Positions 53,631 to 63,408 of a stretch of DNA of 64,000 nucleotides are shown in pieces (positions within the stretch are counted from its first letter, which is position 1; each line of letters begins with the position of its first letter). The translations under genes and the position numbers were made by a program. The notes under the pieces are model-generated. The model saw only the letters and a list, made by a program, of their open reading frames with translations, had not been told where the DNA came from and ran no database searches. The stretch comes from Histidinibacterium aquaticum (lineage in GTDB: Bacteria; Pseudomonadota; Alphaproteobacteria; Rhodobacterales; Rhodobacteraceae), in the NCBI RefSeq assembly GCF_008710275.1, contig NZ_VYQE01000003.1, positions 1 through 64,000 on the forward strand, given 5' to 3'.

Positions 53631-56279
53631 ATGAGTAAACGTACCGACGAGTACCGCAGAATGGACCGAGCCTGGGCGATTGTCGCCGCGGCCATCTGGG
53701 CGGCCGTGTTCGCCACGGACTTCTTCACCCCGCTCGGGTTCGCCCACGGAAGCCTCTACGTCTTCGCGGTTCTCGCCGCCAGCCTGGCAAACGACACCCG
53801 GGTACTCTGGGGGATCGGCGGGGCGAGTGCAGCGGCCACCCTGTTCGGCATCTTCGTGTCGCCCCCCGGCTTCGCCATCCCCTGGGTTCTTCTGAACCGC
53901 GCCTTCTCGCTGGGTTTGATCGGCCTGGCCTGCGTCGCGCTCTACAGCGTTCAGCGACTGCGCCACGAGGCCGAGGTCGGCGAGGAAGAGGCTCTCGAAC
54001 GCGAGACCGACCTGGCCCGGGCGACATCGTCTCTCTACTTCGCCCAGTCTCTCGCAGGCGTCGGAACCTTCAAGGTTTCCGACATGGGCCGCGAGGCGGA
54101 ATGGTCTCCCGGCGTCTACGAGATCTTCGGGTTCGAACCGGATGAGACGCTGACCCCCGAGAAGATCTTCGGCGCGATCCACCCCGACGACGCGCCGCGC
54201 TTCTTCGAGAAACGTGACCGGACCTGGGAGCGCGGTGAGAGGATCGAGGATATTCATCGGATCGTTCGCCGGGACGGGTCGGTCCGGACGATAAGGCTTG
54301 CCGGCCAGCCTACGGTGGAAGACGGCGAAACCGTCTTCATCGGCCTGGTCCAGGACATCACCGACGAACGATCGCTGGAAGAGCGTCTTCATCTGCTCGA
54401 CACCGCCGTTTCCATGATGGGCGAGATGATCCTGATCACCGATGCCGGCAGCATCGACGCACCTGACGGCCCCAAGATCCTGTATGTGAACGACGCCTTC
54501 ACGAGGATCACCGGCTACAGCCGGGAGGAGGCGATCGGCAACACGCCGAGGATGGTCCAGGGCGAAGGGACACAGCGAGAGGAATTGGACCGGATACGTC
54601 GTGGCCTCGAGGCAGGCGAGCCGGTGTCGGCGGAGCTGATCAACTACACGAAGGGCGGCGAACCTTACTGGGTCGAAGTGAGCATCTCGCCGGTCTTCTC
54701 GGAAGCCGGCCAGCTCACGCACTTCGCGGCCGTCCAACGCGACATCACCGCCGTCAAGCGGAGCGAGGATGACAGACGTCTCCTCGAAGAGAGGCACGAG
54801 ATCGTCATGCGGGCGAGCAACGACATCATGTGGGACTGGGACCTCGAGACTGGTGCTCTCTGGTGCAGCACGAACGCAGAGGAGATATTCGGGACGCAGC
54901 CACGTTTCACCGAGGAGTGGCTTGAGTTAATTCATCCAGATGACCGACCCCGCATTGATCAGGGGGTCAAGGACGTCCTTTTGGGCGAAAGCGAGAACGT
55001 AGAAGACCAATTCCGGATACGTCGGGCCGACGGCAGCTACATGGATGTCTCGGACCGGGGTTTCGCGGTCCAGCAGCCGGACGGAGAGGTCCGCCGGATG
55101 GTCGGCGTCACGAAGGACATCACGGAATGGCATGTCTTGAACGAGCGGCTGCGGCAAAAGGAGAAGCTCGAGGCGATCGGCGAGCTTTCCGGGGGCGTCG
55201 CGCATGATTTCAACAACCTGCTCACCGTCATCCTGGGCAACGCCGACTTGCTCGCGGACCTCCCCGACCTCCCCGGGGAGGCAAGGCGCTTCGTCGAAAC
55301 CATCGTCTCCTCCGCTGAACGGGCGGAAACGCTGACAACCAGCATGCTGGCCTTCGCGAGATCGCAGCCGCTTTCACCCCGAGCCATCGATATCCCGACC
55401 CTCGTCGAAGGAATGCGCCCCTTGCTCGAGAGCGCGCTTCCGGACTCGATGCAGCTGGAAATCGAGGTGGAGGAAGGTGTGCCTTCAGTCCTGGCTGACA
55501 GGAATCAGCTCGAGGTCGCCCTGCTGAACCTCGTCCTGAATGCCCGGGATGCCTCGGGGCAAGGGGACAGGATCATCCTGCGCGCCACCGAGACCCTGAT
55601 GGACGATCCCTCGCTCGAGGAGGAGCTCCCGGGTGCGCGAACCTGCGTGACCTTCGAAGTCGAGGACTTCGGGTCCGGAATGCCCGACGAGGTCGCGCAG
55701 CGGGCGTTCGAGCCGTTCTTCACCACGAAACAGGGCGCGGCGGGCACGGGCCTTGGTCTTTCGACGGTCTACGGCTTCGCCCGCCAGTCGCTCGGGACGG
55801 TGAAGATCAAGACGGAACAGGGGCGAGGCACCTGCGTCACGCTCTATCTGCCGCCAGCCGGGGAAGTCGCGACGAACCAGGCCCCCGGCAAGCATTCCGC
55901 CCCGAGCGACGGAGGCAGGAAGCTCCTTCTCGTCGAGGATGAGGACGAGGTTCGGGCCATCGCGTCGACCTACCTCAGGAATCTCAACTACGTCGTGCGC
56001 GAAGCGGGCTCGGCCGAGGAGGCGCTGAAGCTGCTTCAGGGCGAAGAGTTCGAACTCCTCTTCACGGATGTCATCCTGCCGGGGATGAACGGCATCGAAC
56101 TGGCCGAGCACGCTCTCGAGGAGCGGCCCGGCCTGAAGGTGCTCTACACGTCGGGATATGTCGGCGACGCGGCCTTGCCGCTCGATCCGGTCAACCTGAA
56201 GGGCGCGTTCCTGCAGAAGCCCTATCGCAAGAACGAGCTCGCGGTCGCGATCCACGAGCTCCTGGACCCTGCCGGGTGA
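53631..56279 (+). CDS. PAS-domain hybrid sensor histidine kinase with receiver
   Basis: An 882-residue hybrid kinase. Two or three membrane segments lie at 14-105. Three PAS domains follow (about 140-250; 258-380 with GYSREEAIGNTPRMVQGEGT, LOV-like in layout; and 385-505). The HisKA part has SGGVAHDFNNLLTVILGNAD (phospho-His), the ATPase domain FGSGMPDEV and GTGLGLSTVYGF, and a C-terminal receiver LLLVEDEDEV ... LFTDVILPGMNG. In the second PAS the flavin-binding cysteine motif NCRFLQ is not present (it reads NTPRMVQ), so light sensing is doubtful. Confidence 0.92.
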   Translation: MSKRTDEYRRMDRAWAIVAAAIWAAVFATDFFTPLGFAHGSLYVFAVLAASLANDTRVLWGIGGASAAATLFGIFVSPPGFAIPWVLLNRAFSLGLIGLACVALYSVQRLRHEAEVGEEEALERETDLARATSSLYFAQSLAGVGTFKVSDMGREAEWSPGVYEIFGFEPDETLTPEKIFGAIHPDDAPRFFEKRDRTWERGERIEDIHRIVRRDGSVRTIRLAGQPTVEDGETVFIGLVQDITDERSLEERLHLLDTAVSMMGEMILITDAGSIDAPDGPKILYVNDAFTRITGYSREEAIGNTPRMVQGEGTQREELDRIRRGLEAGEPVSAELINYTKGGEPYWVEVSISPVFSEAGQLTHFAAVQRDITAVKRSEDDRRLLEERHEIVMRASNDIMWDWDLETGALWCSTNAEEIFGTQPRFTEEWLELIHPDDRPRIDQGVKDVLLGESENVEDQFRIRRADGSYMDVSDRGFAVQQPDGEVRRMVGVTKDITEWHVLNERLRQKEKLEAIGELSGGVAHDFNNLLTVILGNADLLADLPDLPGEARRFVETIVSSAERAETLTTSMLAFARSQPLSPRAIDIPTLVEGMRPLLESALPDSMQLEIEVEEGVPSVLADRNQLEVALLNLVLNARDASGQGDRIILRATETLMDDPSLEEELPGARTCVTFEVEDFGSGMPDEVAQRAFEPFFTTKQGAAGTGLGLSTVYGFARQSLGTVKIKTEQGRGTCVTLYLPPAGEVATNQAPGKHSAPSDGGRKLLLVEDEDEVRAIASTYLRNLNYVVREAGSAEEALKLLQGEEFELLFTDVILPGMNGIELAEHALEERPGLKVLYTSGYVGDAALPLDPVNLKGAFLQKPYRKNELAVAIHELLDPAG

Positions 56280-56283
56280 CCGC

Positions 56284-57012
56284 CTACCCCTCGTCCTCCG
56301 GTGGCTCTGTATTCAGATCGACGGTGGTCAGGTAGTAGCGGTAGCTCGTCAGCTTGTGGCCCGCCTCGGACAGCGCCTGCATGGAGCCCGGAAGCGCCAG
56401 GCACTGGCTCCCCTTCTGCCAGTCACCCCCGACACCGACCGAGAACTCGTCCTGCACCTGCAGGGCATCGATCACCCTCAGGATTTCGTCGGTGCCGCGC
56501 CCGACGAACAACGGATACTCCATGATCATCCGCACCTTCAGGGCGGGATCGATGATGAAGGTCTTGCGGATGGAATGCTGGTCGTTCTCGTGGGGATGGA
56601 TCATCCCGAAGGTCTTTGAGAAGTGGCCGGTCTCGTCCTCCAGCATCGGAAAGCCGACCTGGATGCCGAAAAGGCTCTCGATGTCCTTGAGCCAGTGCTT
56701 CTGCACATGGAGAGCGCTGCGCGACATCGAAATCAGCTTTGTATTGCGCTGCTGGAAGTCGGGCTCGGCGAGCGCGAAGCCGGCGATCTCGGTCGTGCAG
56801 ACCGGAGTGAACGCGGCCGGATGGGAGAACAGGACGACCCAGCTCCCCTCCGCCCACTCGTGGAAGTCGATCTTCCCCTTCGTGGACCTCGTCGTGAAGT
56901 CGGGAAAGATGTCACCGATCTGGGGCAGCCATTTCGCTGTCCTACGGTAGCTCATGGGCAGCTTGATCCGCCCACCATGGCGGCTGCTGCCGGAGAAAAA
57001 CTGTACTGACAT
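56284..57012 (-). CDS. 1-Cys peroxiredoxin (Prx6 type)
   Basis: A 242-residue thiol peroxidase. The peroxidatic Cys lies in HPAAFTPVCTTEI; family motifs are LPQIGDIFPDFTT and the long C-terminal domain of the Prx6 group with GRGTDEILRVIDALQ. It removes peroxides. ATG 57012 follows AGGGG. It converges with the hybrid kinase, 4 bp apart. Confidence 0.9.
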   Translation of the reverse strand: MSVQFFSGSSRHGGRIKLPMSYRRTAKWLPQIGDIFPDFTTRSTKGKIDFHEWAEGSWVVLFSHPAAFTPVCTTEIAGFALAEPDFQQRNTKLISMSRSALHVQKHWLKDIESLFGIQVGFPMLEDETGHFSKTFGMIHPHENDQHSIRKTFIIDPALKVRMIMEYPLFVGRGTDEILRVIDALQVQDEFSVGVGGDWQKGSQCLALPGSMQALSEAGHKLTSYRYYLTTVDLNTEPPEDEG

Positions 57013-57305
57013 TCTGTCATCCCCTGGGCGTGCAGGGCGACACAAGCACCAGATGTCGGCGCGTCTTGGATCAAGTCTTACGGAAAATGTACAAGAACCG
57101 CGGTTTCCGGTGGAGCCGACGTCCGGATGGAAGACAGCCGCGAAAGCGAGGTCGACCGGATCCTGCTGGCACCATCGCTCCGATTGGGCCGAGACGTGGT
57201 TTGGGCGCTGCAAATGGTAGCGCCCCCTCCTCCGTCTTCCGCCGGGCGCGCGGTCCCCATGGGACGGCGGGCGGGGCGTCTTCGCAGAAGAGCGCCGTCC
57301 CGCCG
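57013..57305. other. 293-bp gap between peroxiredoxin and iron transporter genes
   Basis: No gene recognised. It contains the peroxiredoxin promoter on the right side and the end of the siderophore operon at 57306. Confidence 0.4.
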
Positions 57306-58067
57306 TCAGACCGGGACGACCACGTCGCGCCCGCGCACGCGCTCCACCGCGAGCCCGGTGTCGAAGAGCCCGCTCAGGACCCCGGCCGTCATCACTTCGG
57401 CCCGCGGTCCCGCGCGCACCAGCCGCCCGTCCTTCAGCGCCACCACGTGATCTGCGAAACGAGCGGCCATGCCCAGATCATGCAGCACGATCACCACGCC
57501 GCGCTGGTCCGGTCCCGGCCGCGTCAGCGCGTGCAGCCGCTCCATGATGTCGCGGGCGTAGCGCGGGTCGAGCGCGGCCAGCGGCTCGTCGAGCAGCATC
57601 CAGGGCGTCGACTGCGCCTGCGCCATGGCCACATGCGCCCGCTGTCTCTGCCCGCCCGAGAGACTCTCCAGGGGACGGTCCGCCAGCCCGCCGAGGTCGA
57701 AATGCGCCAGCGCCTCGGCCACCGCCCGCCGGTCCTCCGCGCCGGGCCGCCCGCGGTGATGCGGCCAGCGGCCGAAGGCCACGAGATCGCCTACCGTGAG
57801 CCGCGTGGTCACCGCCTGGTCCTGCGTCAGCAGCGCCAGCCGCAATGCCCGCTCGCGGGCCGGGATCCGCGCGAGCGACGTCCCCTCCAGCCGGATCTCG
57901 CCAGCGCTCGGCGGCAGCAACCCGGCGAGGGCATGCAGCAGGCTCGACTTGCCCGCCCCGTTGGGCCCGATGAGCGCGGTGATCCCGCCCCCCGGCAGTT
58001 GCAGGCTCACATCCCGCAGCACCGGCGCGCCATCCCGCTCCAGACTAAGGCCGAGGGTCTCGATCAT
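57306..58067 (-). CDS. Iron-siderophore ABC transporter ATPase (FecE/FepC type)
   Basis: A 253-residue ATPase: GPNGAGKSSLLHALAGLLPP (Walker A), [15 protein letters not shown] (signature), WMLLDEPLAALD (Walker B), VLHDLGMAARFAD. Overlaps the upstream permease by 4 bp. Last of four genes. Confidence 0.92.
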   Translation of the reverse strand: MIETLGLSLERDGAPVLRDVSLQLPGGGITALIGPNGAGKSSLLHALAGLLPPSAGEIRLEGTSLARIPARERALRLALLTQDQAVTTRLTVGDLVAFGRWPHHRGRPGAEDRRAVAEALAHFDLGGLADRPLESLSGGQRQRAHVAMAQAQSTPWMLLDEPLAALDPRYARDIMERLHALTRPGPDQRGVVIVLHDLGMAARFADHVVALKDGRLVRAGPRAEVMTAGVLSGLFDTGLAVERVRGRDVVVPV

Positions 58068-59008
58068 GGCCGGGGCCTCCGCAGGACGAGGAAGAGAAAG
58101 AGCAGCCCGCCCGCGAACTCCACGATCACCGCGAGCGTGGACTGGTAGTCCAGCAGCCGCTCGAAGACGAATTGCCCGGCCACCAGGATCAGCGCGCCGA
58201 TCGCCGAAGCCGCCGGGATCAGCAGCGCATGGCGAGGCGTGCCGAGCCATCCGTAGGCAAGGCTCGCCGCCAGCAGCCCGAGAAAGGTCACCGGCCCCAC
58301 CAGCGCCGTGGAGACGGCGATCATGGCCGCCACCAGCGAAAGCGTCACGAGCACCAGCCGGTCGTAGTCGAGCCCCAGCGTCCGCGCCTTGGTCCGCCCC
58401 AGCGCCGCCACGTCGAGCGAGGGCGCGAGCCGCATGGCCCCCGCGAGCGCGGCCAGCAGCAGAACCCCGGCGACTGCCAGCTCCTGCCGGGCCACCGCGC
58501 CGAAGCTGGCGAAACTCGACTGCTGGACGATGGCGAACTCGGAGGGCTCCAGGATCCGCTGCGCGAAGCCCGCGAGCCCGCGCAGCAGCACCCCCAGCAC
58601 CACGCCCGTCAGGATCATCCGGATGACGTCGCCCGCCCCCTTGCGCAGCAGGACCCCGAAGAGGGCCACGGCCGAAATGACGAGGCAGGCTGCCTCCAGC
58701 AGGAACTTCTCCATCCCCGGAAGCGAAGCGTAGCCCAGCCCGCCCAGGGCCAGCACCAGCATGGTCTGCAGAAAGACGAAGAGCGCGTCGAACCCCACGA
58801 TCCCCGGCGTGATCAGCCGGTTGCCCGCGACCGTCTGGAAGAGCACCGTCGCCGCCCCGGTCGCCGCCCCAACCACCACGAGCGCCGCGAGCTTTGTGAC
58901 CCGCAACCCCAGGATGAACTCCACCGGCGCGCGCAGATTCCACGCGAGAAACAGCGCCGCCGCGCCGAGGAGCGCGGTCCCGAGGATCCAGAGCCTCCGC
59001 TCAGCCAT
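58064..59008 (-). CDS. Iron-siderophore ABC permease (FecCD family)
   Basis: A 314-residue permease with about nine membrane segments; GNRLITPGIVGFDALFVFLQ and VGPVTFLGLLAASLAYGW are the FecCD motifs. Overlaps the other permease by 8 bp. Together they form the heterodimeric channel. Confidence 0.92.
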   Translation of the reverse strand: MAERRLWILGTALLGAAALFLAWNLRAPVEFILGLRVTKLAALVVVGAATGAATVLFQTVAGNRLITPGIVGFDALFVFLQTMLVLALGGLGYASLPGMEKFLLEAACLVISAVALFGVLLRKGAGDVIRMILTGVVLGVLLRGLAGFAQRILEPSEFAIVQQSSFASFGAVARQELAVAGVLLLAALAGAMRLAPSLDVAALGRTKARTLGLDYDRLVLVTLSLVAAMIAVSTALVGPVTFLGLLAASLAYGWLGTPRHALLIPAASAIGALILVAGQFVFERLLDYQSTLAVIVEFAGGLLFLFLVLRRPRP

Positions 59009-59963
59009 GCCCCGCCTCCCCTCGTCGCGGCGCGCTGTTCAGCAGCCAGAGGAAGAGCCCCGCTCCGAATACGGCGAAGATCGTGCCCGCCGGGATCTCG
59101 TATGGCCAGCGCACCACGCGGCCCAGCACGTCGGCCGCCAGCACCAGCGTGCCGCCGAGCAGGGCGATCACCGGCAGGTTCCGCCGCAGGTTGTCGCCGC
59201 GCCAGCGCGAGACGATGTTGGGCACCACCAGGCCCACGAAGGGCAGCGACCCCACCGTCACCACCACGGCCGAGACCGTCACCGAGACGATCACCAGCCC
59301 CAGCGCCAGCGTCTGCCGGTAGTCGAGCCCGAGGCTCCGCGCGTAGTCCTCGCCGAGCCCCAGGATCGTGATCCGGTCTGCCGCGAGGTAGAGCGCCGCG
59401 CCCAGGGCCGCGATGATCCAGAGCAGTTCGTAGCGCCCGCGCAGCACGCCCGAGAATTCGCCCGACTGCCAGACGCCCAGGTACTGCACGAGGTCCGTGA
59501 CCCAGGCCGCCCAGAGCACCACCGCGCCCAGTATTCCGCCGTAGATGATGCCCACCAGCGGCAGCAGGATCGGGTCGCGCCGCGGGACGTGCCGCGAGAG
59601 CCAGAGGAAGCCCGCCGTCCCCATCAACGCCGTCACCGCCGCGACGGACATCTTGATCAGGATCGCTGCGCCGGGCGCGATCAGCGTGACTCCCAGAAGC
59701 CCGAGCATCGCCGCCTCCGGCGTCCCCGTGAGGCCGGGCTCCACCAGCCGGTTCTGCACCGTCAGCTGAACCACCACGCCCGCCAGCGCCAGACCCGCCC
59801 CGGCGAGGAGCGCGGCGGCGGTTCGCGGCAGGCGGCTCACGGCCACGAGGAAGCCGGTGCCGAGGTCGCCCGACCAGAGGTCGGCGGCACCGATAAGAAG
59901 GCTCGCCCCCACGAGGAGGACGAGCCCGGTCGCGATGAGACCTCTCAAGCCGTCAGCTGCCAC
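59001..59963 (-). CDS. Iron-siderophore ABC permease (FecCD family)
   Basis: A 320-residue permease: LPRTAAALLAGAGLALAGVV, VQNRLVEPGLTGTPEAAMLG and GSLPFVGLVVPNIVSRWRGD mark the family. It overlaps the binding-protein end by 11 bp. Confidence 0.92.
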   Translation of the reverse strand: MAADGLRGLIATGLVLLVGASLLIGAADLWSGDLGTGFLVAVSRLPRTAAALLAGAGLALAGVVVQLTVQNRLVEPGLTGTPEAAMLGLLGVTLIAPGAAILIKMSVAAVTALMGTAGFLWLSRHVPRRDPILLPLVGIIYGGILGAVVLWAAWVTDLVQYLGVWQSGEFSGVLRGRYELLWIIAALGAALYLAADRITILGLGEDYARSLGLDYRQTLALGLVIVSVTVSAVVVTVGSLPFVGLVVPNIVSRWRGDNLRRNLPVIALLGGTLVLAADVLGRVVRWPYEIPAGTIFAVFGAGLFLWLLNSAPRRGEAGHG

Positions 59964-60861
59964 TGGCCTCGCCGAAGGCCGCCGCGAGTTCGTCCAGCGT
60001 GTGACTCAGCGACTGGATGCCGCCGCCCGCGAGGTAGAGAGGCGCGGGATCGAGGTAGACGATCTGCCCCTCTTCGGCCGCCGTCGTCCCGGCGATGAGC
60101 GGGTTGTCGAGCGTGGCTTGAGCCGCCTCGCCCTCCTGGCCGATGGCCGCGCCGCGGTCGATGACGAGGATCCAGTCGGGGTTCACCTCCGCCACGAACT
60201 CGAAGGAGACCGCCTCGCCGTGGGTCTCGGCCTCGAGGTTCTCGTGCGCCTGCGGCAGGCCCACCACCTGGTGGAGCCAGCCGAACCGCGAGTCCGCGCC
60301 GTAGGCCGAGATCTTGCCGCCGTTGGCGAGCAGGATCAGCGCCTTGCCCTGCCCCTCGACGAGCCCCGAGACTTCGGCGATCTTCTCGTCGAGCGCGGTG
60401 TTCAGCGCCTCGGCCTCGCCGGACAGCCCGAAGATCTCGCCGTAGGCCGTGACGCGGGCCTGCGCCTGCTCCACGAGGTCGGCGCCCCAGATCGTCATGT
60501 CGATGGTGGGCGCCACCTGCGACAACGGCTCGACCTGGGTCTGCGAGCGCCCGCCCGCGACGATGAGGTCGGGCGCCATGACGGCCAGCGCCTCGAAATC
60601 GGGCTCGAAGAGAGTGCCCACGATCTCCGCGCCGGACATGGCCTCTTCCAGGTAGGCCGGCGGCGTGATGTCAGGCACCCCGTCCACCTCCACGCCCAGC
60701 GCGTCGAGCGCGTCGATCGCGGCGAGGTCGAAGACCGCCACGGTTTCGGGCGCCTGCGGAACGCTCGCGGGCCCGGCAGCGGTCTCGATCTCGACCTCCT
60801 GGGCCATCAGCCCGGTCGGTAGGGCGGCGCAAAGCGCCACTGCGGCAACGGCATGTCTCAT
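59953..60861 (-). CDS. Iron-siderophore ABC substrate-binding protein
   Basis: A 302-residue cluster A-III (FecB/CeuE-like) binding protein with signal MRHAVAAVALCAALPTGLMA. Landmarks: VAVFDLAAIDALDALGVEVD, GTLFEPDFEALAVMAPDLIV and DWILVIDRGAAIGQ. ATG 60861 is chosen since the signal starts there. The divergent iron-box at 60935 supports iron regulation. Confidence 0.9.
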   Translation of the reverse strand: MRHAVAAVALCAALPTGLMAQEVEIETAAGPASVPQAPETVAVFDLAAIDALDALGVEVDGVPDITPPAYLEEAMSGAEIVGTLFEPDFEALAVMAPDLIVAGGRSQTQVEPLSQVAPTIDMTIWGADLVEQAQARVTAYGEIFGLSGEAEALNTALDEKIAEVSGLVEGQGKALILLANGGKISAYGADSRFGWLHQVVGLPQAHENLEAETHGEAVSFEFVAEVNPDWILVIDRGAAIGQEGEAAQATLDNPLIAGTTAAEEGQIVYLDPAPLYLAGGGIQSLSHTLDELAAAFGEASGS

Positions 60862-60934
60862 CACTGTCTCCTTGCTTGGCCGGCCCGCTCCGGGACCGCT
60901 GGACAAACCCGACTCAATTCGTCAGATTCTTTCC

Positions 60935-60949
60935 TGACTTAGAAGCTCA
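60935..60949. promoter_or_regulatory. Iron-responsive box, TGA-N9-TCA type
   Basis: TGACTTAGAAGCTCA lies inside a longer inverted repeat TTCCTGA...TCAGGAA (60931-60953). TGA-N9-TCA is the consensus for RirA/Iron-Rhodo boxes in alphaproteobacteria. It sits between the siderophore transporter start (60861) and DUF2218 (60962) and could repress both under iron sufficiency. Confidence 0.65.
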
Positions 60950-60961
60950 GGAATAAGACCG

Positions 60962-61267
60962 ATGCAAGGCACTTTCTCCGACCGCGGCACATTCACCACC
61001 CAGAATGCCAGCAAGTACCTCCAGCAACTGTGCAAGCACTTCGCGCACAAGGTCGATGTCGATTACGACGCCGACCATGGCCGCGCCGCCTTCCCCACCG
61101 GCCCCGCCCGTCTCACGGCGACCGGCGACGCGCTGATCGCCGAGGTTGAGGCCGGAAGCGCCGAGGAGCTGCAGCGCGCGCGGGCCATCGTCGACAACCA
61201 CCTCGCCCGCTTCGCCTTCCGCGAGGAGTTCGAGCGCATGGACTGGGAAGCGGAGTCCGCCGCCTGA
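60962..61267 (+). CDS. DUF2218 protein
   Basis: A 101-residue protein, MQGTFSDRGTFTTQNASKYL, QQLCKHFAHKVDVDYD, with FAFREEFERMDW near the end; this is the DUF2218 family. Members often lie next to iron-siderophore genes and may take part in iron release, but the function is unproven. Only 8 bp separate it from the iron-box repeat; the start is the ATG at 60962. Confidence 0.9.
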   Translation: MQGTFSDRGTFTTQNASKYLQQLCKHFAHKVDVDYDADHGRAAFPTGPARLTATGDALIAEVEAGSAEELQRARAIVDNHLARFAFREEFERMDWEAESAA

Positions 61268-61270
61268 GCC

Positions 61271-63208
61271 TCAGGCCGAGTAGTACCGCGCCGCCTGCGA
61301 CCCGTAGGCCTCCGCGCCGTATCGCCGGGCGCCGCGCGGGTTCATCCGGCTGAGCACCAGCCCCGCGACCCGCACCTCGCTCCCGCGAAGCAGGCGCAGG
61401 GCATGGTCGAGCTGCGCCGCCTGCGTCCGCTCCCACCGGACCGAGACCAGAACCGCGTCCGCCTGCCGCGCCATGAGCCGCGCGTCGGGCACCGCGAGGA
61501 CCGGCGGCGTGTCGATCAGCACGAGGTCATATCGCGCCCGAAGTTCGCGGAGCAGCGCCCTGAACCGCTCCGAGTGGAAGGCGTCCCCGGGCGCCGGCAG
61601 CGTTCCGCCCGCCGACAACAGGTCCGCCCCAAAGCCGGGTGCGCCCTGGATGACGCCGTCGATCCCCGCCTCGTCCCTCAGGTACTGCGCGAGCCCAGCC
61701 TCCGGCAGCCCGTCGAAGTACGACCCGAAGGTCCGCAGCCGCAGGTCGCCCTCGACCACGACGACCCGCTTGCCGAGCCCCGCGAGCTGGTGGGCCAGCG
61801 CGAGCGTCATGGTCGTCTTGCCCTCGCCCGGGACCGCCGAAGTCGCCACCAGCACCTGCGCCGCGCCCTCCGGATCGGCCAGCGCGAGCGAGGTCCGCAG
61901 AGAGCGCACCGCCTCCCCTGCGGCGGAGGTCGGATGGTCCACGAGGTAGCGCAGCAGCGCCCGCCGCCCGCGCACCCGGACCTGCGGGATCTCGCCCAGC
62001 ACCGGCAGGCCCGCATGGTCCTCGAGCGCCGCACCGCTCGGGAAACCGTCCCGCCGCAGGTCGCGCCGCACCGCCAGCACGACGCCGAGCGCGAGCCCCA
62101 GTAGCCCGGCCAGCGCAAGAATCTTCGGCCGGTCCGGCGCCGACGGCCCCCGCGGCACCGCTGCCGTCGAGAGGATCCGGCTGTCGGGTTGCTGCATCCC
62201 CCTCTGCGCCGAGGTCTCGTTCAGCCGCGCCAGGAAGTACTCGTAGAGCGTGCGGATCGCCTCGGACTCCCGGTCCAGCTGGCGCAGCGCGATCAGGTCC
62301 TCGCTCTGCCGGTCGATCCGGTCCTTGAGCTCCGCCTCGGAGGCCCGCAGCGCGTCGAGCTGCTGCACCGTCCGGGCTCGCAGGGCCTCCGAACCGACGT
62401 CCCGCGCCGCCTCGGTCTCGTCGATCCGGTCCCGCAGCGATTTCAGGCGACGCTCCAGCCCGGCCAGCGCCTCTGCCGAGACGAGGTCCGTGGCCGTCCC
62501 CGACCGCGCCCGCTCCGCCTCGGCCTCCTCCAGGCGCGACCGCAGTTCCGCCACGCGCGCCCGAAGCCAGTCCTCCGCCTGGGTCAGCGCCGCCAGCTTC
62601 ACCTCGAGCTGTCCCTCGACGTAGCGCGCGACCACCGCGTCCGCGATCCGCGCGGACTTCACCGGGTCACGCGTCTCGGCCGACACGCGAAAGACATGCG
62701 TCTGCGGCAGGTTGCGGACCGAGAGCGCCCGGCCCAGCCGCTCCACCGCCTCGGCGCGGACCGCCTCCGGGCCCGCGGGAGCCGCACGGTCCCACCGCGC
62801 CAGAAGGCGCGGGACAGGGCCCGCTGGTTCGAGCGCCGGGTTGAACTCCGGGTCCTCCGTCAGGGCGAGCCGGTCCACCACCTCGCCCAGCAGACCCCGC
62901 GCGCGGAGCACTTCGACCTCGGAGTTGATCTCGGCGGACTCGCCCGTCAGCCCCTGCGCGATACCCGGCAGGTCCACGATCTGAGGCTGCGCGGTCTCCA
63001 GCATCACGACCGCCGTCGCCCTGTAGACCGGCACCGCGAGGACGAAGGCCTGCAGCGCGCCGAGGGCCAGCGCGGCCAGAGTGACCGAGACCACCAGCCA
63101 GGGCGCCCGCCGCACGGCGCCGAGCGCCTGCTCCACCGTGAGCGTGACCTCCGGCCGGGATGAGAGCACCGGCGTGATTCGGCGGGGGGAGAGCGGACGG
63201 TCGGTCAT
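61271..63208 (-). CDS. Exopolysaccharide tyrosine autokinase / chain-length regulator (Wzc/GumC type)
   Basis: A 645-residue inner-membrane protein. A Wzz domain lies between two membrane segments (about 35-60 and 385-405) with a coiled-coil GNVR part between. The cytoplasmic BY-kinase has Walker A VPGEGKTTMTLALA, Walker A' VVVVEGDLRLR (usually DADxR, here GD) and Walker B YDLVLIDTPPVL. A C-terminal tyrosine cluster RYGAEAYGSQAARYYSA would be autophosphorylated. It controls polymer length and export with neighbouring glycosyltransferases. Start ATG 63208 (MTDRPLSPRRITPVL). It faces away from the GT4 gene. Confidence 0.9.
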   Translation of the reverse strand: MTDRPLSPRRITPVLSSRPEVTLTVEQALGAVRRAPWLVVSVTLAALALGALQAFVLAVPVYRATAVVMLETAQPQIVDLPGIAQGLTGESAEINSEVEVLRARGLLGEVVDRLALTEDPEFNPALEPAGPVPRLLARWDRAAPAGPEAVRAEAVERLGRALSVRNLPQTHVFRVSAETRDPVKSARIADAVVARYVEGQLEVKLAALTQAEDWLRARVAELRSRLEEAEAERARSGTATDLVSAEALAGLERRLKSLRDRIDETEAARDVGSEALRARTVQQLDALRASEAELKDRIDRQSEDLIALRQLDRESEAIRTLYEYFLARLNETSAQRGMQQPDSRILSTAAVPRGPSAPDRPKILALAGLLGLALGVVLAVRRDLRRDGFPSGAALEDHAGLPVLGEIPQVRVRGRRALLRYLVDHPTSAAGEAVRSLRTSLALADPEGAAQVLVATSAVPGEGKTTMTLALAHQLAGLGKRVVVVEGDLRLRTFGSYFDGLPEAGLAQYLRDEAGIDGVIQGAPGFGADLLSAGGTLPAPGDAFHSERFRALLRELRARYDLVLIDTPPVLAVPDARLMARQADAVLVSVRWERTQAAQLDHALRLLRGSEVRVAGLVLSRMNPRGARRYGAEAYGSQAARYYSA

Positions 63209-63408
63209 GGCCGCAGGTCCAAAAACCGACGGCTGGACGAAGAGACGCCCCCATCCCGAGCATCTGCGGGCCGAAGGCGGGCCGTGACGGCGACGGGTCC
63301 GGATGCGGAGCCCTGTCCGATCCGGGAATCCTGTCCGGCCGGGCCCTCCCGGGTTTGCCCGACGACCGGCCGCCCCGCACTCCGCTGGCATCCCCAACGG
63401 AGGCTCCG

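Noticed and set aside
54421-54800. LOV photoreceptor domain in the hybrid kinase
   Set aside because: The PAS sequence is LOV-like (GYSREEAIGNTPRMVQGEG) but lacks the flavin-binding cysteine of NCRFLQ.
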